Shown here: one piece after another, positions 1-7,106 of the stretch | How positions within the stretch are numbered: position 1 is the stretch's first letter | How the letters are laid out: the number at the start of each line of letters is the position of its first letter | DNA from: an uncultured Mycoplasma sp. | GTDB taxonomy: Bacteria > Bacillota_I > Bacilli_A > RF39 > UBA660 | Direction of reading: 5' to 3' | DNA: 7,107 nucleotides | NCBI GenBank assembly: GCA_947565485.1 | Contig: CANOGG010000060.1 | Location: 1 to 7,107, forward strand | The notes under the pieces: generated by a model | What the model was told of the DNA's origin: nothing | The model's input: the letters and a program-made list of their open reading frames with translations, nothing else | The model's database searches: none | Position numbers and translations under genes: made by a program

Positions 1-3000
1 CTACAATTGTCACATACGAAACATCACTTGGAACCGTTAAAGTATAATAATTATCTTCTTTATTAAAAGGCTCATTAAATGTTAAATCAACTCCATCTTT
101 CTTAACAAAAAGATTCGTCAAATAATTATCAATTGATTTTTCTCTCTCCACATTTAATATATACGTCCTATAAATTCCAATCGCTGATTTCACCTTTATT
201 TGAAACCTATTATTTCCTACAACTAAGTTAAAGTCCCCAATTCCACTTACAATCTTTGACGAACTATCCTGTGTTTTAGCATCAATATTTATTGTCGCTA
301 TCTCATTACCCACTCTCACATTATACTCTAACACTTCTGGGTCAAACTCCGGACTTAAACTTCCCTCAGAAACATATAACTCTCTTAAATAGTTATTCGT
401 CGACAAACTTCTATTAACATACAAAATATATTCTTTAGTTGTTACCATATCTCTAGCTGTAACTAATATCTTAACTTCATTCATTCCAACACTAAAGTTT
501 TCATTCTCACTTGTTATATCTACTCTTGCCTCACTATCCCTCGGAATAGCCTCTATCACTAGTTTATCTAAACTATCTATCTCATTATTGACATTGATAT
601 AATACTCCGTTAAAAGAGCATCAAACTCACTATCCAACTCATAATCCTGAACATCTAAACTCACCAAATCTGCTGAAATCAAATCTCTTCTATTAACTAT
701 AATTTTATATATTTTTATATTTCCACTCTCACTAGTTACACAAATCTCAATTTCATTTCTTCCAACATCCAAGTTATAATCTCCAAAATCACTCGTCGAA
801 GCATTAATATCCTCTAAAGTTCCTGTTACTCTAATACTTGCCACATCATTTAGAACATCAACACTATACTCCAAAATATTAGGCTTAAACTCCGGACTAA
901 GTACTCCCGCACTCACCATCAAGCTAGCAAGATTATTATTATCCGAACCATCTTTCGCAATAATAATCGTATACTTCTTCATCGTCCCCGCTTCACTCTC
1001 AACAACTATTTCAAACTGATTACTTCCAACGAATATTTTTTTAAGCCCTATACCTGTCACTATCGCATTTTCATCCTCAGGTCTTGCATTTATAATAACA
1101 CTCTTAACTCCGTTTGGTACATCTAAAGTATAAACATTTATCCCTTTATGAAAATCTGGCACTAATGTATATCCCTCAACTTCCAAACTTGCTAAATTAT
1201 TATTCTTACTTGGACTCTTAGTAAGAGCTAACGTATAATCTTTTGTTGTAACCTCATCTGGTGCCGTCACTCTAATCACTATATCTTGACTCGCAGGAAA
1301 ACTACTTATATCTATTGTATTTAATCTTATCTCATTAAGTGGCTCAAAAACTCCTCCCTCAAGTTTTCCAATCTGATATGTAGCATCTGTCTCACTTGGG
1401 CTTATTGTAGTAAATTCAAGCTCTGTTCCACTAACCGTTAAACCATACTTATCTATATCTTTATTAAACGCCGGTATTAAACTACGTCCCTTAACTATTA
1501 GACTAGCCAGTGTCGCATCACTGCTTCTTTTTCTCGTAACCACAATTTGATAATCTTTTTCTACCCCATCAGTCCCCCGCACTAAAATACTTATCAAATT
1601 TTTACCTACTTTTAGATTATAAGTCCCATTTCCCTCAACTTTAACATCACTACTAAAAGCTCTCGCCGTCACTGTAATATCTTTAACATCATTAGAAACT
1701 TCTAAAGTATAATTAAGTCTATCTGAACTAAATGTTGGCACCACATCTCCTCTATTAGTCTCTAAAATCTCTAATGCTAAGTTCTCTGTTGTCACTTTCT
1801 GTCTTATCACATTAACTTTATAATCTTTAGTATTAACTCCATCCTGCGCTGTCACTCTAATTATAAAAGCTTTCGAAACCCCTATTTCTAAAGCCCCCGT
1901 ATTATCTAATATTTCATAAGTCGCATTCTTATCTTCAGGTACAGCCTCAATATGAACCTTACTAAAATCGTCTATCTCCTCTGGCACATAAACATCATAA
2001 ACAATCGTTGTCTCTCTAAAATTAGGCTGTAACGCTCCCTCATGTACATATAAGAAAGCCAAATCATCATTCTGTGACTTATCTCTTACTACTTTAACTT
2101 TATAATCCGTATAAGTATTATCTTCCGCCGTAACTCTAAGAGTAATGATATTCTCTTCTCCAACATTAAGTTTATAATACCCATTACCACTAACCACTGC
2201 TTTACTAGAATTAGGCAGCCCTGTAATCTCAATACTATTTATCTCATATTGCACATTAATAAGATAATTAGTCTCATCACTCTTAACAACTTCACTACCC
2301 TGATTATTTATCACCATCTTTAATGTACTATCATTACTCTTAAGTCTATTTACCACAATCGTATAAGTATTCTCTTCCCCTTTTTCACTAGTTACCACAA
2401 GTTCTATCGTATTATTACCAGTCATTAAGGAATATACCCCATTACCCTTAACCACTGCCTTATTAGAATTAGCCACTCCTGTAATCTCTAAACTACTTAC
2501 ACTATCATCTACTGTTATCGTATAATTATTTTGTGTTGGCCTAAACTCTTCATTAAGACTAATTCCTTCTGGTAATAAAATATTCTTAAGTGTTTTATCA
2601 TCATCAACATCTCTACTTACATGAATCGTATAAACTTTATAAGACTTATCTTCCGCCACACTCGTAACCACTATATCTTGACTGTCACTTGTAATAACAT
2701 TCCCTTTAACTGTATAAGTCGTTGTCTCTACCTCTGGTGTCGCTGTAACTTTCAAATCTTTTGTATCTTTATCCACTGTTAAATAATACTCAGTCTCATT
2801 CTTATCAAAATCTGGCACTAAGCGAAAACCATCCACTTCAATATTACTCAAATTGGCATTACTATTCTTCTTTCGATAAATAACTATTTCATACTCATTC
2901 TTATATTCTCCTGCTGTAACTGTAACTTTAACATTATTTACCCCTGGAACTAAAGCAATTTTCCCATTACCCGTTACACTAGCATCCAAACTCTCTGCCT

Positions 3001-6000
3001 CAGTTAAAACAGTCACTTCGCCTATTTCATTTGATACTGTTAACGTATAATTATTTAACAATTTATTAAACTCTGGTGCTATCTCTAGTATATTATTATC
3101 TTTATCCTTAATCTGCAAATCTCTTAAGAATACATTTGTATCTTGCTCTTTATACATATGAATAACATAAGTCTTTGTCGTTCCATTCTTCGACGTAACC
3201 GTAATAAAACAATCATTCATTCCTATTCTTAAATCTGTATTACCTTTAATTGATGTCACACTAGCATCTGGTGACTCTGGAACTGCTACTACCTCATAAC
3301 TTGTATATGACCCCTCTATATTAAGATAATACTCATATACATTTTTCGAGAAATCTAGAACTTCCATATCTGGATTTTGTATAGCAAGACTCTTTAAATT
3401 AGCATTACCTGCATCATCTCTAGTAATACTATACAAGTATTCATTTATTGTTACTCCATCTTCTGCGACCACTTTAATCTTAAACTTATTCTCTCCACTA
3501 TCAAGTGTATATAACCCACTCTCGGTCTCTACATAATCATCTCCATCATACTTATAATATGTAATCTCTTGATAAACGCTTCTTGGATACGCTCTAAGCT
3601 CAATCTCTTCTGTTACAAATGGTACTATAATCTCATAATTTAGTATCTCACCATCAAAAGTATAATTACAATATGCTTCATTCTTTTTACACAAATAACT
3701 TGATAATTTATTAAGTTTAATATTAAGTGGTGATGCATCACTAGAACCATCTCTATGCACATGAATAGTATAATTTCTCACACTTCCATCAGTGGCCGTC
3801 ACACTTACCACATAATCTTTATCACCTGGCTTAATATCAAATACTCCTATTCCCGTCACTGTTGCATTCTTATCTTTAGGAATAGCCCCAATTTCTAACT
3901 TTGCATCAGTCTCGCCCAAATTTAAATTATATTCAAACACTCCTGTTTCAAACTCTGGACTAAGAACGCCTTTCGAAACTACCAACTGATCTAAATAATT
4001 ATCTGATGATACTAGTGATAATAACTTTATCTTAACTAAACCATCACCACTATTACCATGGCCTGATTGATAATGCCCATTATTTTTATCCGGCATCATA
4101 GTTAGACTTCCTCTCGTACTAGTCCAATCATAACCCTTACCATCAATCATTAACGTATTAATAAATTTCTTTCCACTATAATGTATCTCCTGATTCGTAA
4201 AAACTAAATTATTAGCCATTGAAGTCTCATCAAGCGCATTACTTCCTAAGTGACCTGATATAAATGACGACCCTGAAGCACCTGAACTAACACCACTACC
4301 GATGCAGCCGCCACCTCCGCCGCCGAAGTAACCGCCGCCTCCGCCGCCACCATAAGTACCACTTTGTCCATCAGTTCTAATAACTCCTCCAGAACCTCCA
4401 GCACCAAAACTACCTCGAGCTCCCTGCGAACAATAAGTAACTCCACCAGGTGCGCCACCAGCAGTTTGTGTTGCTCCTGTTGCAAGTGTATGGTTAACTC
4501 CTTTTAAAGCGCCACCATACCCATTAAGGCCACCTCCAGCACCGCCATAAACTTTAACACTTTGATAAAGAATTGACCCGCCACCTCCAGCTGCTACCAT
4601 TATTCTTGACTTCAAACTATCAAAATTATTCCAACTACCACTAACAAGTCTTATATCTGTGGCACCACCGCCACCTCGTTCTATACCGTCATTAGTTTTC
4701 GTTCCACCAGAAGCTCCACTATTATACCCAGCATTTCTATCCTCAGTCGTACTTCCTACATAAATATATAGCTTTTCTCCTTGCGCTAAAAGAATCTCAC
4801 CCTTAGTATAAGCTCCCTCACCCCCATAAAGGCCATCAAAGCTTCCGCCTTGTGCTCCCCAAGCTTCTATATTATAATACCCACTAACAGGTGCTATAAA
4901 TTCATAATACGGTACTCCACTATCATAAGGATAATCATGGTCATGCTCACTCAAATCTGTATTTCTAATAATTTTTATCTCATAAACTGTTGGCTCTAAC
5001 CCATCTTTTGTAACTGTTACAGTAATAACTGAGTCTTTAGATGATGAAATATAACTATTTCCTTCAACTTTAACTTGTGCTCCCAAAGAAGCAGGTATTG
5101 CCTCCACATCTAAACTCATCACATTAGGCAATAATTTAATTTCATACTCCAAAATATTCGGCTGGAACTTCAACATCGAAGCATCACCATTTAAAACTAG
5201 ACTCTTAAGTTTCGTCGTCTCTTTTTTCACTATATGTACTTTATATTCATAATCTAAATTAGTATCCTCAGACCGTACTAATAAAGAAACATCTAATCTC
5301 GAAGCATCTCCAAAAACTTTAACTCCTCCCCCTGTTACTTCTTGCCCTGGATAAGCAACTATTCCATCAACAACTACAAAAGGATAGATATCTAGAACTT
5401 CTACTGTATACTCTAAAACTTCCGCCTCAAAATCTGGTATTTCCAAACCATTTACTAATATTCCCTTTAAAATCGGCGCTGAAGAATATTCTCTCTTAAT
5501 ATTTATAACGTAAGTATTCGACTCATTATGTGGATTAGTAACTTTTATCTCTAATTTACTATCTCCAGGCTTTACTATATATTTCCCATTACCCTCAATC
5601 TTTAAATCATAATCACTATTAATACCTAGTAACTCAACTTCCACCTCTTCATCAGTTAAAAACATTGTATATGAAAAATTATCTGGACTAAAAGACTCTT
5701 CTAATATTCCTCCAGTCACTTGAAGGTCAGTTAACACCGGTTCTACATGTTCCATTAAATATATTTTAGCATATCCATTTCCACTATTACCAGCAATCGT
5801 TGTTGTCCCATCCCACGAAGGCATATTGGTAACTGCTCCAGCCGCTGTTGTCCAAGCCTTACCAGCACCATCAATCATTTTAGTATTTTGAAAAACTTTA
5901 TTACTATAATGTGTTGCGCTTCCTGTATGCGTTATAGCTGAAGATGTCGAAGTCTGAAGAATCGAATTAGACCCATTATGTCCTGATATATATGACGAAC

Positions 6001-7057
6001 CTGAAGAACCAGAACTAACTCCTCCTCCAGCGCCACCGTAGTAGCCACCGCCACCACCGCCACCATAAGTGCCAGAACCAGACGTTCTAATATGACCTCC
6101 CTCGCCACCAAAACCAAAAGACCCCTTAGCTCCCTGAGAACAATCTGTATAACCACCTGGTGTTCCTCCTGATGTTTGAGTAGCACCTACTGCTAAAGGA
6201 TGAGTATATCCTTTAAGTGAAGCCCCATACCCATTAAGACCTCCTCCAGCACCACCGTAAACATATGTTGCCTGATAATAAATGGCCCCGCCACCTCCGG
6301 CAGCCACCATTATTCTCGACTTCAAACTTTCAAAATCATTCCACTCTCCCGGAACAAGTCGCACATCTGTTGCTCCGCCGCCACCGCGCTCATTACCATC
6401 ACTTGTCTGAGTTCCTCCGTTAGCTCCTCCATTATAACCACCTATTCTGGTCTCAGAAGAATTTCCTACATAAAAATATAATTTTTCATTAGCCTGTAAC
6501 TCAATCTCTCCTGAAGTATACGAACCTTTACCACCGTAATTACCGCCGTAACTTCCACCTTGTGCTCCCCAAAGCTCAATTTTATATCTTCCCGTTTTTG
6601 GAACTATAAATGTCTCATAACCACTTCCCTTAGCATTATATTGAAAAGACGCCCCCGGAAAATCACTTCTTATAACATGAAAAGTATATTCTATATCTGG
6701 TACCCCATCTTTTTTAGCCACCATCGTTACAGTTTGTTCCCCAATTCGTAAAAAAGAGTCACTAAAAGTATAAGAATAATTCTTATCAATATTCTTAACA
6801 TCCAAACTAGACACCCAAAAAGGCACAATAAAACTATAATCTAAAACATTCTCTCGAAATTCAAAACTAACCCCCTCAAATTCCAAAGTTTTTAAAGACT
6901 TAACTACTTTTCTTGGTAATAACTTATAAACTGATAAATTTCCCTCTTCATCAATAATAGATATAATATGTTCTTTCCCCTCTTTTAAAGTTACTTTCCC
7001 GGCATTAATAACTAATGCTCTATTATCTACTAATTCAAAATTTATCTTTGTCTCCAT
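1..7057 (-). CDS. Giant surface protein with cadherin-like repeats and two glycine-rich domains (3' end outside window)
   Basis: The frame is open for 2352 codons from the ATG at 7055-7057 to the left edge, with no internal stop; the 3' end is missing. Domain order is half a cadherin-like unit (1-50), unit 1 (55-130), Gly-rich domain (133-437), units 2-4 (441-698), Gly-rich domain (705-1013), and units 5-19 (1022-2352). Each unit follows a pattern like LxxLxVxxGxLxPxF...Y.V.V, then V.A.P.D..A.V.GxG, and ends VTAxDGxxxxYxIxVxR, typical of the PF12733 cadherin-like beta sandwich. No catalytic motif is seen; an extracellular structural or adhesive role is inferred. Only seven cysteines occur (306, 876, 918, 1123, 1130, 1283, 2106), in keeping with an exported Gram-positive-type protein. 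The start is doubtful: no Shine-Dalgarno sequence, no signal peptide, and the sequence begins mid-domain. The in-frame TAG at 7070-7072 excludes a longer start in this frame. The true start is probably to the right, beyond a frameshift near 7037-7040. Sorting signal or membrane anchor would be off the left edge. Confidence 0.95.
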   Translation of the reverse strand, partial: METKINFELVDNRALVINAGKVTLKEGKEHIISIIDEEGNLSVYKLLPRKVVKSLKTLEFEGVSFEFRENVLDYSFIVPFWVSSLDVKNIDKNYSYTFSDSFLRIGEQTVTMVAKKDGVPDIEYTFHVIRSDFPGASFQYNAKGSGYETFIVPKTGRYKIELWGAQGGSYGGNYGGKGSYTSGEIELQANEKLYFYVGNSSETRIGGYNGGANGGTQTSDGNERGGGGATDVRLVPGEWNDFESLKSRIMVAAGGGGAIYYQATYVYGGAGGGLNGYGASLKGYTHPLAVGATQTSGGTPGGYTDCSQGAKGSFGFGGEGGHIRTSGSGTYGGGGGGGYYGGAGGGVSSGSSGSSYISGHNGSNSILQTSTSSAITHTGSATHYSNKVFQNTKMIDGAGKAWTTAAGAVTNMPSWDGTTTIAGNSGNGYAKIYLMEHVEPVLTDLQVTGGILEESFSPDNFSYTMFLTDEEVEVELLGINSDYDLKIEGNGKYIVKPGDSKLEIKVTNPHNESNTYVINIKREYSSAPILKGILVNGLEIPDFEAEVLEYTVEVLDIYPFVVVDGIVAYPGQEVTGGGVKVFGDASRLDVSLLVRSEDTNLDYEYKVHIVKKETTKLKSLVLNGDASMLKFQPNILEYEIKLLPNVMSLDVEAIPASLGAQVKVEGNSYISSSKDSVITVTVTKDGLEPTVYEIKIIRNTDLSEHDHDYPYDSGVPYYEFIAPVSGYYNIEAWGAQGGSFDGLYGGEGAYTKGEILLAQGEKLYIYVGSTTEDRNAGYNSGASGGTKTNDGIERGGGGATDIRLVSGSWNNFDSLKSRIMVAAGGGGSILYQSVKVYGGAGGGLNGYGGALKGVNHTLATGATQTAGGAPGGVTYCSQGARGSFGAGGSGGVIRTDGQSGTYGGGGGGGYFGGGGGGCIGSGVSSGASGSSFISGHLGSNALDETSMANNLVFTNQEIHYSGKKFINTLMIDGKGYDWTSTRGSLTMMPDKNNGHYQSGHGNSGDGLVKIKLLSLVSSDNYLDQLVVSKGVLSPEFETGVFEYNLNLGETDAKLEIGAIPKDKNATVTGIGVFDIKPGDKDYVVSVTATDGSVRNYTIHVHRDGSSDASPLNIKLNKLSSYLCKKNEAYCNYTFDGEILNYEIIVPFVTEEIELRAYPRSVYQEITYYKYDGDDYVETESGLYTLDSGENKFKIKVVAEDGVTINEYLYSITRDDAGNANLKSLAIQNPDMEVLDFSKNVYEYYLNIEGSYTSYEVVAVPESPDASVTSIKGNTDLRIGMNDCFITVTSKNGTTKTYVIHMYKEQDTNVFLRDLQIKDKDNNILEIAPEFNKLLNNYTLTVSNEIGEVTVLTEAESLDASVTGNGKIALVPGVNNVKVTVTAGEYKNEYEIVIYRKKNSNANLSNIEVDGFRLVPDFDKNETEYYLTVDKDTKDLKVTATPEVETTTYTVKGNVITSDSQDIVVTSVAEDKSYKVYTIHVSRDVDDDKTLKNILLPEGISLNEEFRPTQNNYTITVDDSVSSLEITGVANSNKAVVKGNGVYSLMTGNNTIELVVTSEKGEENTYTIVVNRLKSNDSTLKMVINNQGSEVVKSDETNYLINVQYEINSIEITGLPNSSKAVVSGNGYYKLNVGEENIITLRVTAEDNTYTDYKVKVVRDKSQNDDLAFLYVHEGALQPNFRETTIVYDVYVPEEIDDFSKVHIEAVPEDKNATYEILDNTGALEIGVSKAFIIRVTAQDGVNTKDYKVNVIRQKVTTENLALEILETNRGDVVPTFSSDRLNYTLEVSNDVKDITVTARAFSSDVKVEGNGTYNLKVGKNLISILVRGTDGVEKDYQIVVTRKRSSDATLASLIVKGRSLIPAFNKDIDKYGLTVSGTELEFTTISPSETDATYQIGKLEGGVFEPLNEIRLNTIDISSFPASQDIVIRVTAPDEVTTKDYTLALTKSPSKNNNLASLEVEGYTLVPDFHKGINVYTLDVPNGVKSVIINARPEDENAIVTGIGLKKIFVGSNQFEIVVESEAGTMKKYTIIIAKDGSDNNNLASLMVSAGVLSPEFKPNILEYSVDVLNDVASIRVTGTLEDINASTSDFGDYNLDVGRNEIEICVTSESGNIKIYKIIVNRRDLISADLVSLDVQDYELDSEFDALLTEYYINVNNEIDSLDKLVIEAIPRDSEARVDITSENENFSVGMNEVKILVTARDMVTTKEYILYVNRSLSTNNYLRELYVSEGSLSPEFDPEVLEYNVRVGNEIATINIDAKTQDSSSKIVSGIGDFNLVVGNNRFQIKVKSAIGIYRTYILNVEREKSIDNYLTNLFVKKDGVDLTFNEPFNKEDNYYTLTVPSDVSYVTIV
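2084..2590 (-). repeat. Closely related cadherin-like units 10 and 11
   Basis: Units 10 (residues 1490-1571) and 11 (1579-1658) share a conserved core: GVANSNKAVVKGNGVY against GLPNSSKAVVSGNGYY. At DNA level 2438-2472 and 2180-2214 match at 31 of 35 bases, with a spacing of 258 bases (86 codons). I found no comparably long DNA match between other units, though I did not compare all pairs exhaustively. Unit 11 lacks the usual P-x-F after its first strand. This suggests a more recent duplication or gene conversion than for the rest of the array. Confidence 0.7.
3419..3727 (-). other. Oversized cadherin-like unit 6 with a cysteine pair
   Basis: Unit 6 spans residues 1111-1213, about 20 longer than its neighbours. 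It starts atypically with LNIKLNKLSSYLCKKNEAYC, so that C1123 and C1130 sit seven residues apart, and has an extended central hairpin around YYKYDGDDYVETESGLY. The ending (VVAEDGVTINEYLYSITRD) is normal. A disulphide closing the first loop is possible if the protein is exported under oxidising conditions. Confidence 0.75.
4019..4945 (-). other. Glycine-rich domain 2 (PF12810-like)
   Basis: Residues about 705-1013, a paralogue of domain 1. WGAQGG is at 733-738, KLYIYVG follows, ERGGGGATD is at 793-801, SRIMVAAGGGG follows, CSQGARGSFG is at 876-885, a seven-glycine run is at 903-909 and a six-glycine run at 912-917. The tail has MIDGKGYDW at 970-978, an MP pair and a GNSGDGLVKI ending. From the tryptophan to the conserved cysteine the offset to domain 1 is exactly 570 residues, so no net insertion separates the copies there; one residue is added before the seven-glycine run. 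C918, right after the six-glycine run, is absent from domain 1, where the equivalent stretch has alanine and valine. Confidence 0.85.
4331..4351 (-). repeat. GGN codon tract coding for seven glycines, domain 2
   Basis: Seven glycine codons (GGT, GGC, GGA) encode glycines 903-909. After TAC TTC a second tract of six glycine codons follows down to about 4307. Together they form the most GC-rich patch in the window. It is the counterpart of the tract at 6044-6064 but differs in codon order, so the copies have diverged at silent positions. Confidence 0.85.
4964..5737 (-). other. Cadherin-like units 2-4 between the two glycine-rich domains
   Basis: Three units: unit 2 at residues 441-522 (VLTDLQVTGG to INIKR), unit 3 at 529-612 (ILKGILVNGLEIPDF to VHIVKK) and unit 4 at 616-698 (KLKSLVLNG to IKIIR). 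Unit 3 is the most divergent, with a longer loop around VAYPGQEVTGGGVKVF and a region that reads DVSLLVRSEDTNLDYEYKV in place of the usual VTAxDG turn. Unit 4 ends with TKDGLEPTVYEIKIIR, resembling the end of unit 1 (KKDGVPDIEYTFHVIR). These are the two units that immediately precede a Gly-rich domain, which suggests that unit and Gly-rich domain were copied together. A short His/Asp-rich linker (SEHDHDYP) follows unit 4. Confidence 0.8.
5747..6661 (-). other. Glycine-rich domain 1 (PF12810-like)
   Basis: Residues about 133-437. It opens with a beta-rich segment (ETFIVPKTGRYKIELWGAQGG, WGAQGG at 163-168), followed by KLYFYVG, ERGGGGATD at 223-231, SRIMVAAGGGG at 247-257, CSQGAKGSFG at 306-315, and a run of seven glycines at 332-338. 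A tail follows with MIDGAGKAW at 394-402, MPSW at 412-415 and a GNSGNGYAKI ending. These landmarks are those of bacterial Gly-rich domains related to the glycine-rich region of ALK/LTK receptors. The role is not catalytic as far as can be seen; packing of polyglycine helices or adhesion is inferred. There is no G-X-Y periodicity, so it is not collagen-like. Confidence 0.85.
6044..6064 (-). repeat. GGN codon tract coding for seven glycines, domain 1
   Basis: Seven consecutive glycine codons (GGT and GGC only) give a coding strand with seven GG pairs separated by single bases, much richer in G and C than the AT-rich DNA around it. It encodes glycines 332-338 of the large protein, between a conserved GTY and YY. 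Tracts like this are prone to replication slippage in units of three bases. Confidence 0.85.
6668..7057 (-). other. N-terminal cadherin-like units 0 (half) and 1
   Basis: Residues 1-50 are the second half of a unit: a stretch ending LKEGKEHIISIIDEEGN then VYKLLPRK matches the family ending L..G.N.I.I.V.D..G....Y.I...R. Its first half is not in this frame but is encoded in the other frame upstream. Residues 55-130 form unit 1, complete from LKTLEFEGVSFEF to YTFHVIR, with the conserved KKDG turn at 115-118. Unit 1 holds W81, the only tryptophan of this reading frame outside the two Gly-rich domains. It directly precedes the first Gly-rich domain with a linker of only two or three residues. Confidence 0.8.
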
Positions 7058-7106
7058 TGTACCAAATTTCTAACGAAAAGTCTTCTATTTTAATTAAAAT
7101 GCTTGC
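7035..7106 (-). CDS. End of upstream reading frame, probably the 5' part of the same gene, separated by a frameshift
   Basis: This minus-strand frame is open from the window edge and gives 23 codons ending in KIEDFSLEIWYNGDKDKF before the TGA at 7035-7037. The frame of the large gene has three stops over the same bases (7094-7096, 7085-7087, 7070-7072). The peptide has the alternating hydrophobic pattern of the middle of a cadherin-like unit, exactly the part missing before residue 7 of the downstream frame. Dropping one T from the run at 7037-7040 gives ...GDKDKFELVDNRALVINAG..., a smooth continuation into the second half of the unit. The two frames overlap by 23 bases. Alternatively this is the tail of a separate neighbouring gene that happens to carry the same domain type. 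A 23-codon opening alone would not be significant in such AT-rich DNA; the domain fit is the argument. Confidence 0.6.
   Translation of the reverse strand, partial: ASILIKIEDFSLEIWYNGDKDKF
7037..7040 (-). other. Candidate frameshift site: four-T run overlapping a TGA stop
   Basis: On the coding strand the sequence reads AAA TTT TGA A. The upstream frame stops at TGA, while the large downstream frame reads TTT GAA across the same place. One fewer T would fuse them. TTT followed by TGA could also allow +1 slippage, since the ribosome could move to GAA with loss of one base, but no upstream stimulatory Shine-Dalgarno-like element is evident, so an error or mutation is the simpler reading. Confidence 0.55.

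Larger units (their letters stand above)
2..3994 (-). other. Array of cadherin-like beta-sandwich units 5-19
   Basis: Fourteen complete units and one cut by the window edge follow the second Gly-rich domain. Start and end residues are: 5, 1022-1102; 6, 1111-1213; 7, 1221-1303; 8, 1314-1395; 9, 1403-1482; 10, 1490-1571; 11, 1579-1658; 12, 1666-1752; 13, 1760-1842; 14, 1850-1947; 15, 1955-2035; 16, 2043-2123; 17, 2131-2216; 18, 2224-2305; 19, 2313 to the edge. Each is about 80-87 residues plus a seven- or eight-residue polar linker, often with KxSxxAN or DGSxxNN. Units 5, 16 and 18 share LSPEF; most end in (V/I)xR or a variant. No tryptophan occurs in this region. No calcium-binding cadherin motifs (LDRE, DxNDN) are present, so the resemblance to animal cadherins is of fold only. 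A stiff or elastic stalk is the likely role (inference). Confidence 0.85.

Noticed and set aside
1..3994. DNA tandem repeat or CRISPR-like periodicity
   Set aside because: The roughly 265-base period exists at protein level only; apart from the unit 10/11 core, DNA copies are strongly diverged and there are no identical short repeats with spacers.
1..3994. True calcium-dependent cadherin
   Set aside because: The calcium-binding motifs of animal cadherins are absent; the similarity is to the bacterial cadherin-like beta-sandwich family.
4246..4485. A 79-codon open frame on the minus strand rich in Val, Leu and Glu
   Set aside because: It is an out-of-frame reading of the glycine codons of Gly-rich domain 2, where GGN shifts to valine, alanine and glutamate codons. 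No start signal, no domain.
4307..6070. Collagen-like protein
   Set aside because: The glycine-rich regions have runs of glycine and irregular spacing, not G-X-Y triplets, and carry the landmarks of the Gly-rich domain family.
5932..6186. An 84-codon open frame on the minus strand of similar composition
   Set aside because: It is the same out-of-frame shadow in Gly-rich domain 1; its resemblance to the 4246-4485 frame follows from homology of the two domains.
6560..6751. A 63-codon open frame on the plus strand
   Set aside because: It lies fully antisense to the long frame, has no ribosome binding site and no recognisable domain.
7035..7037. TGA read as tryptophan under a Mycoplasma-type code
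   Set aside because: Reading through would give only FWISR before a TAA, and all tryptophans in the long frame are TGG. A code change does not explain the break.
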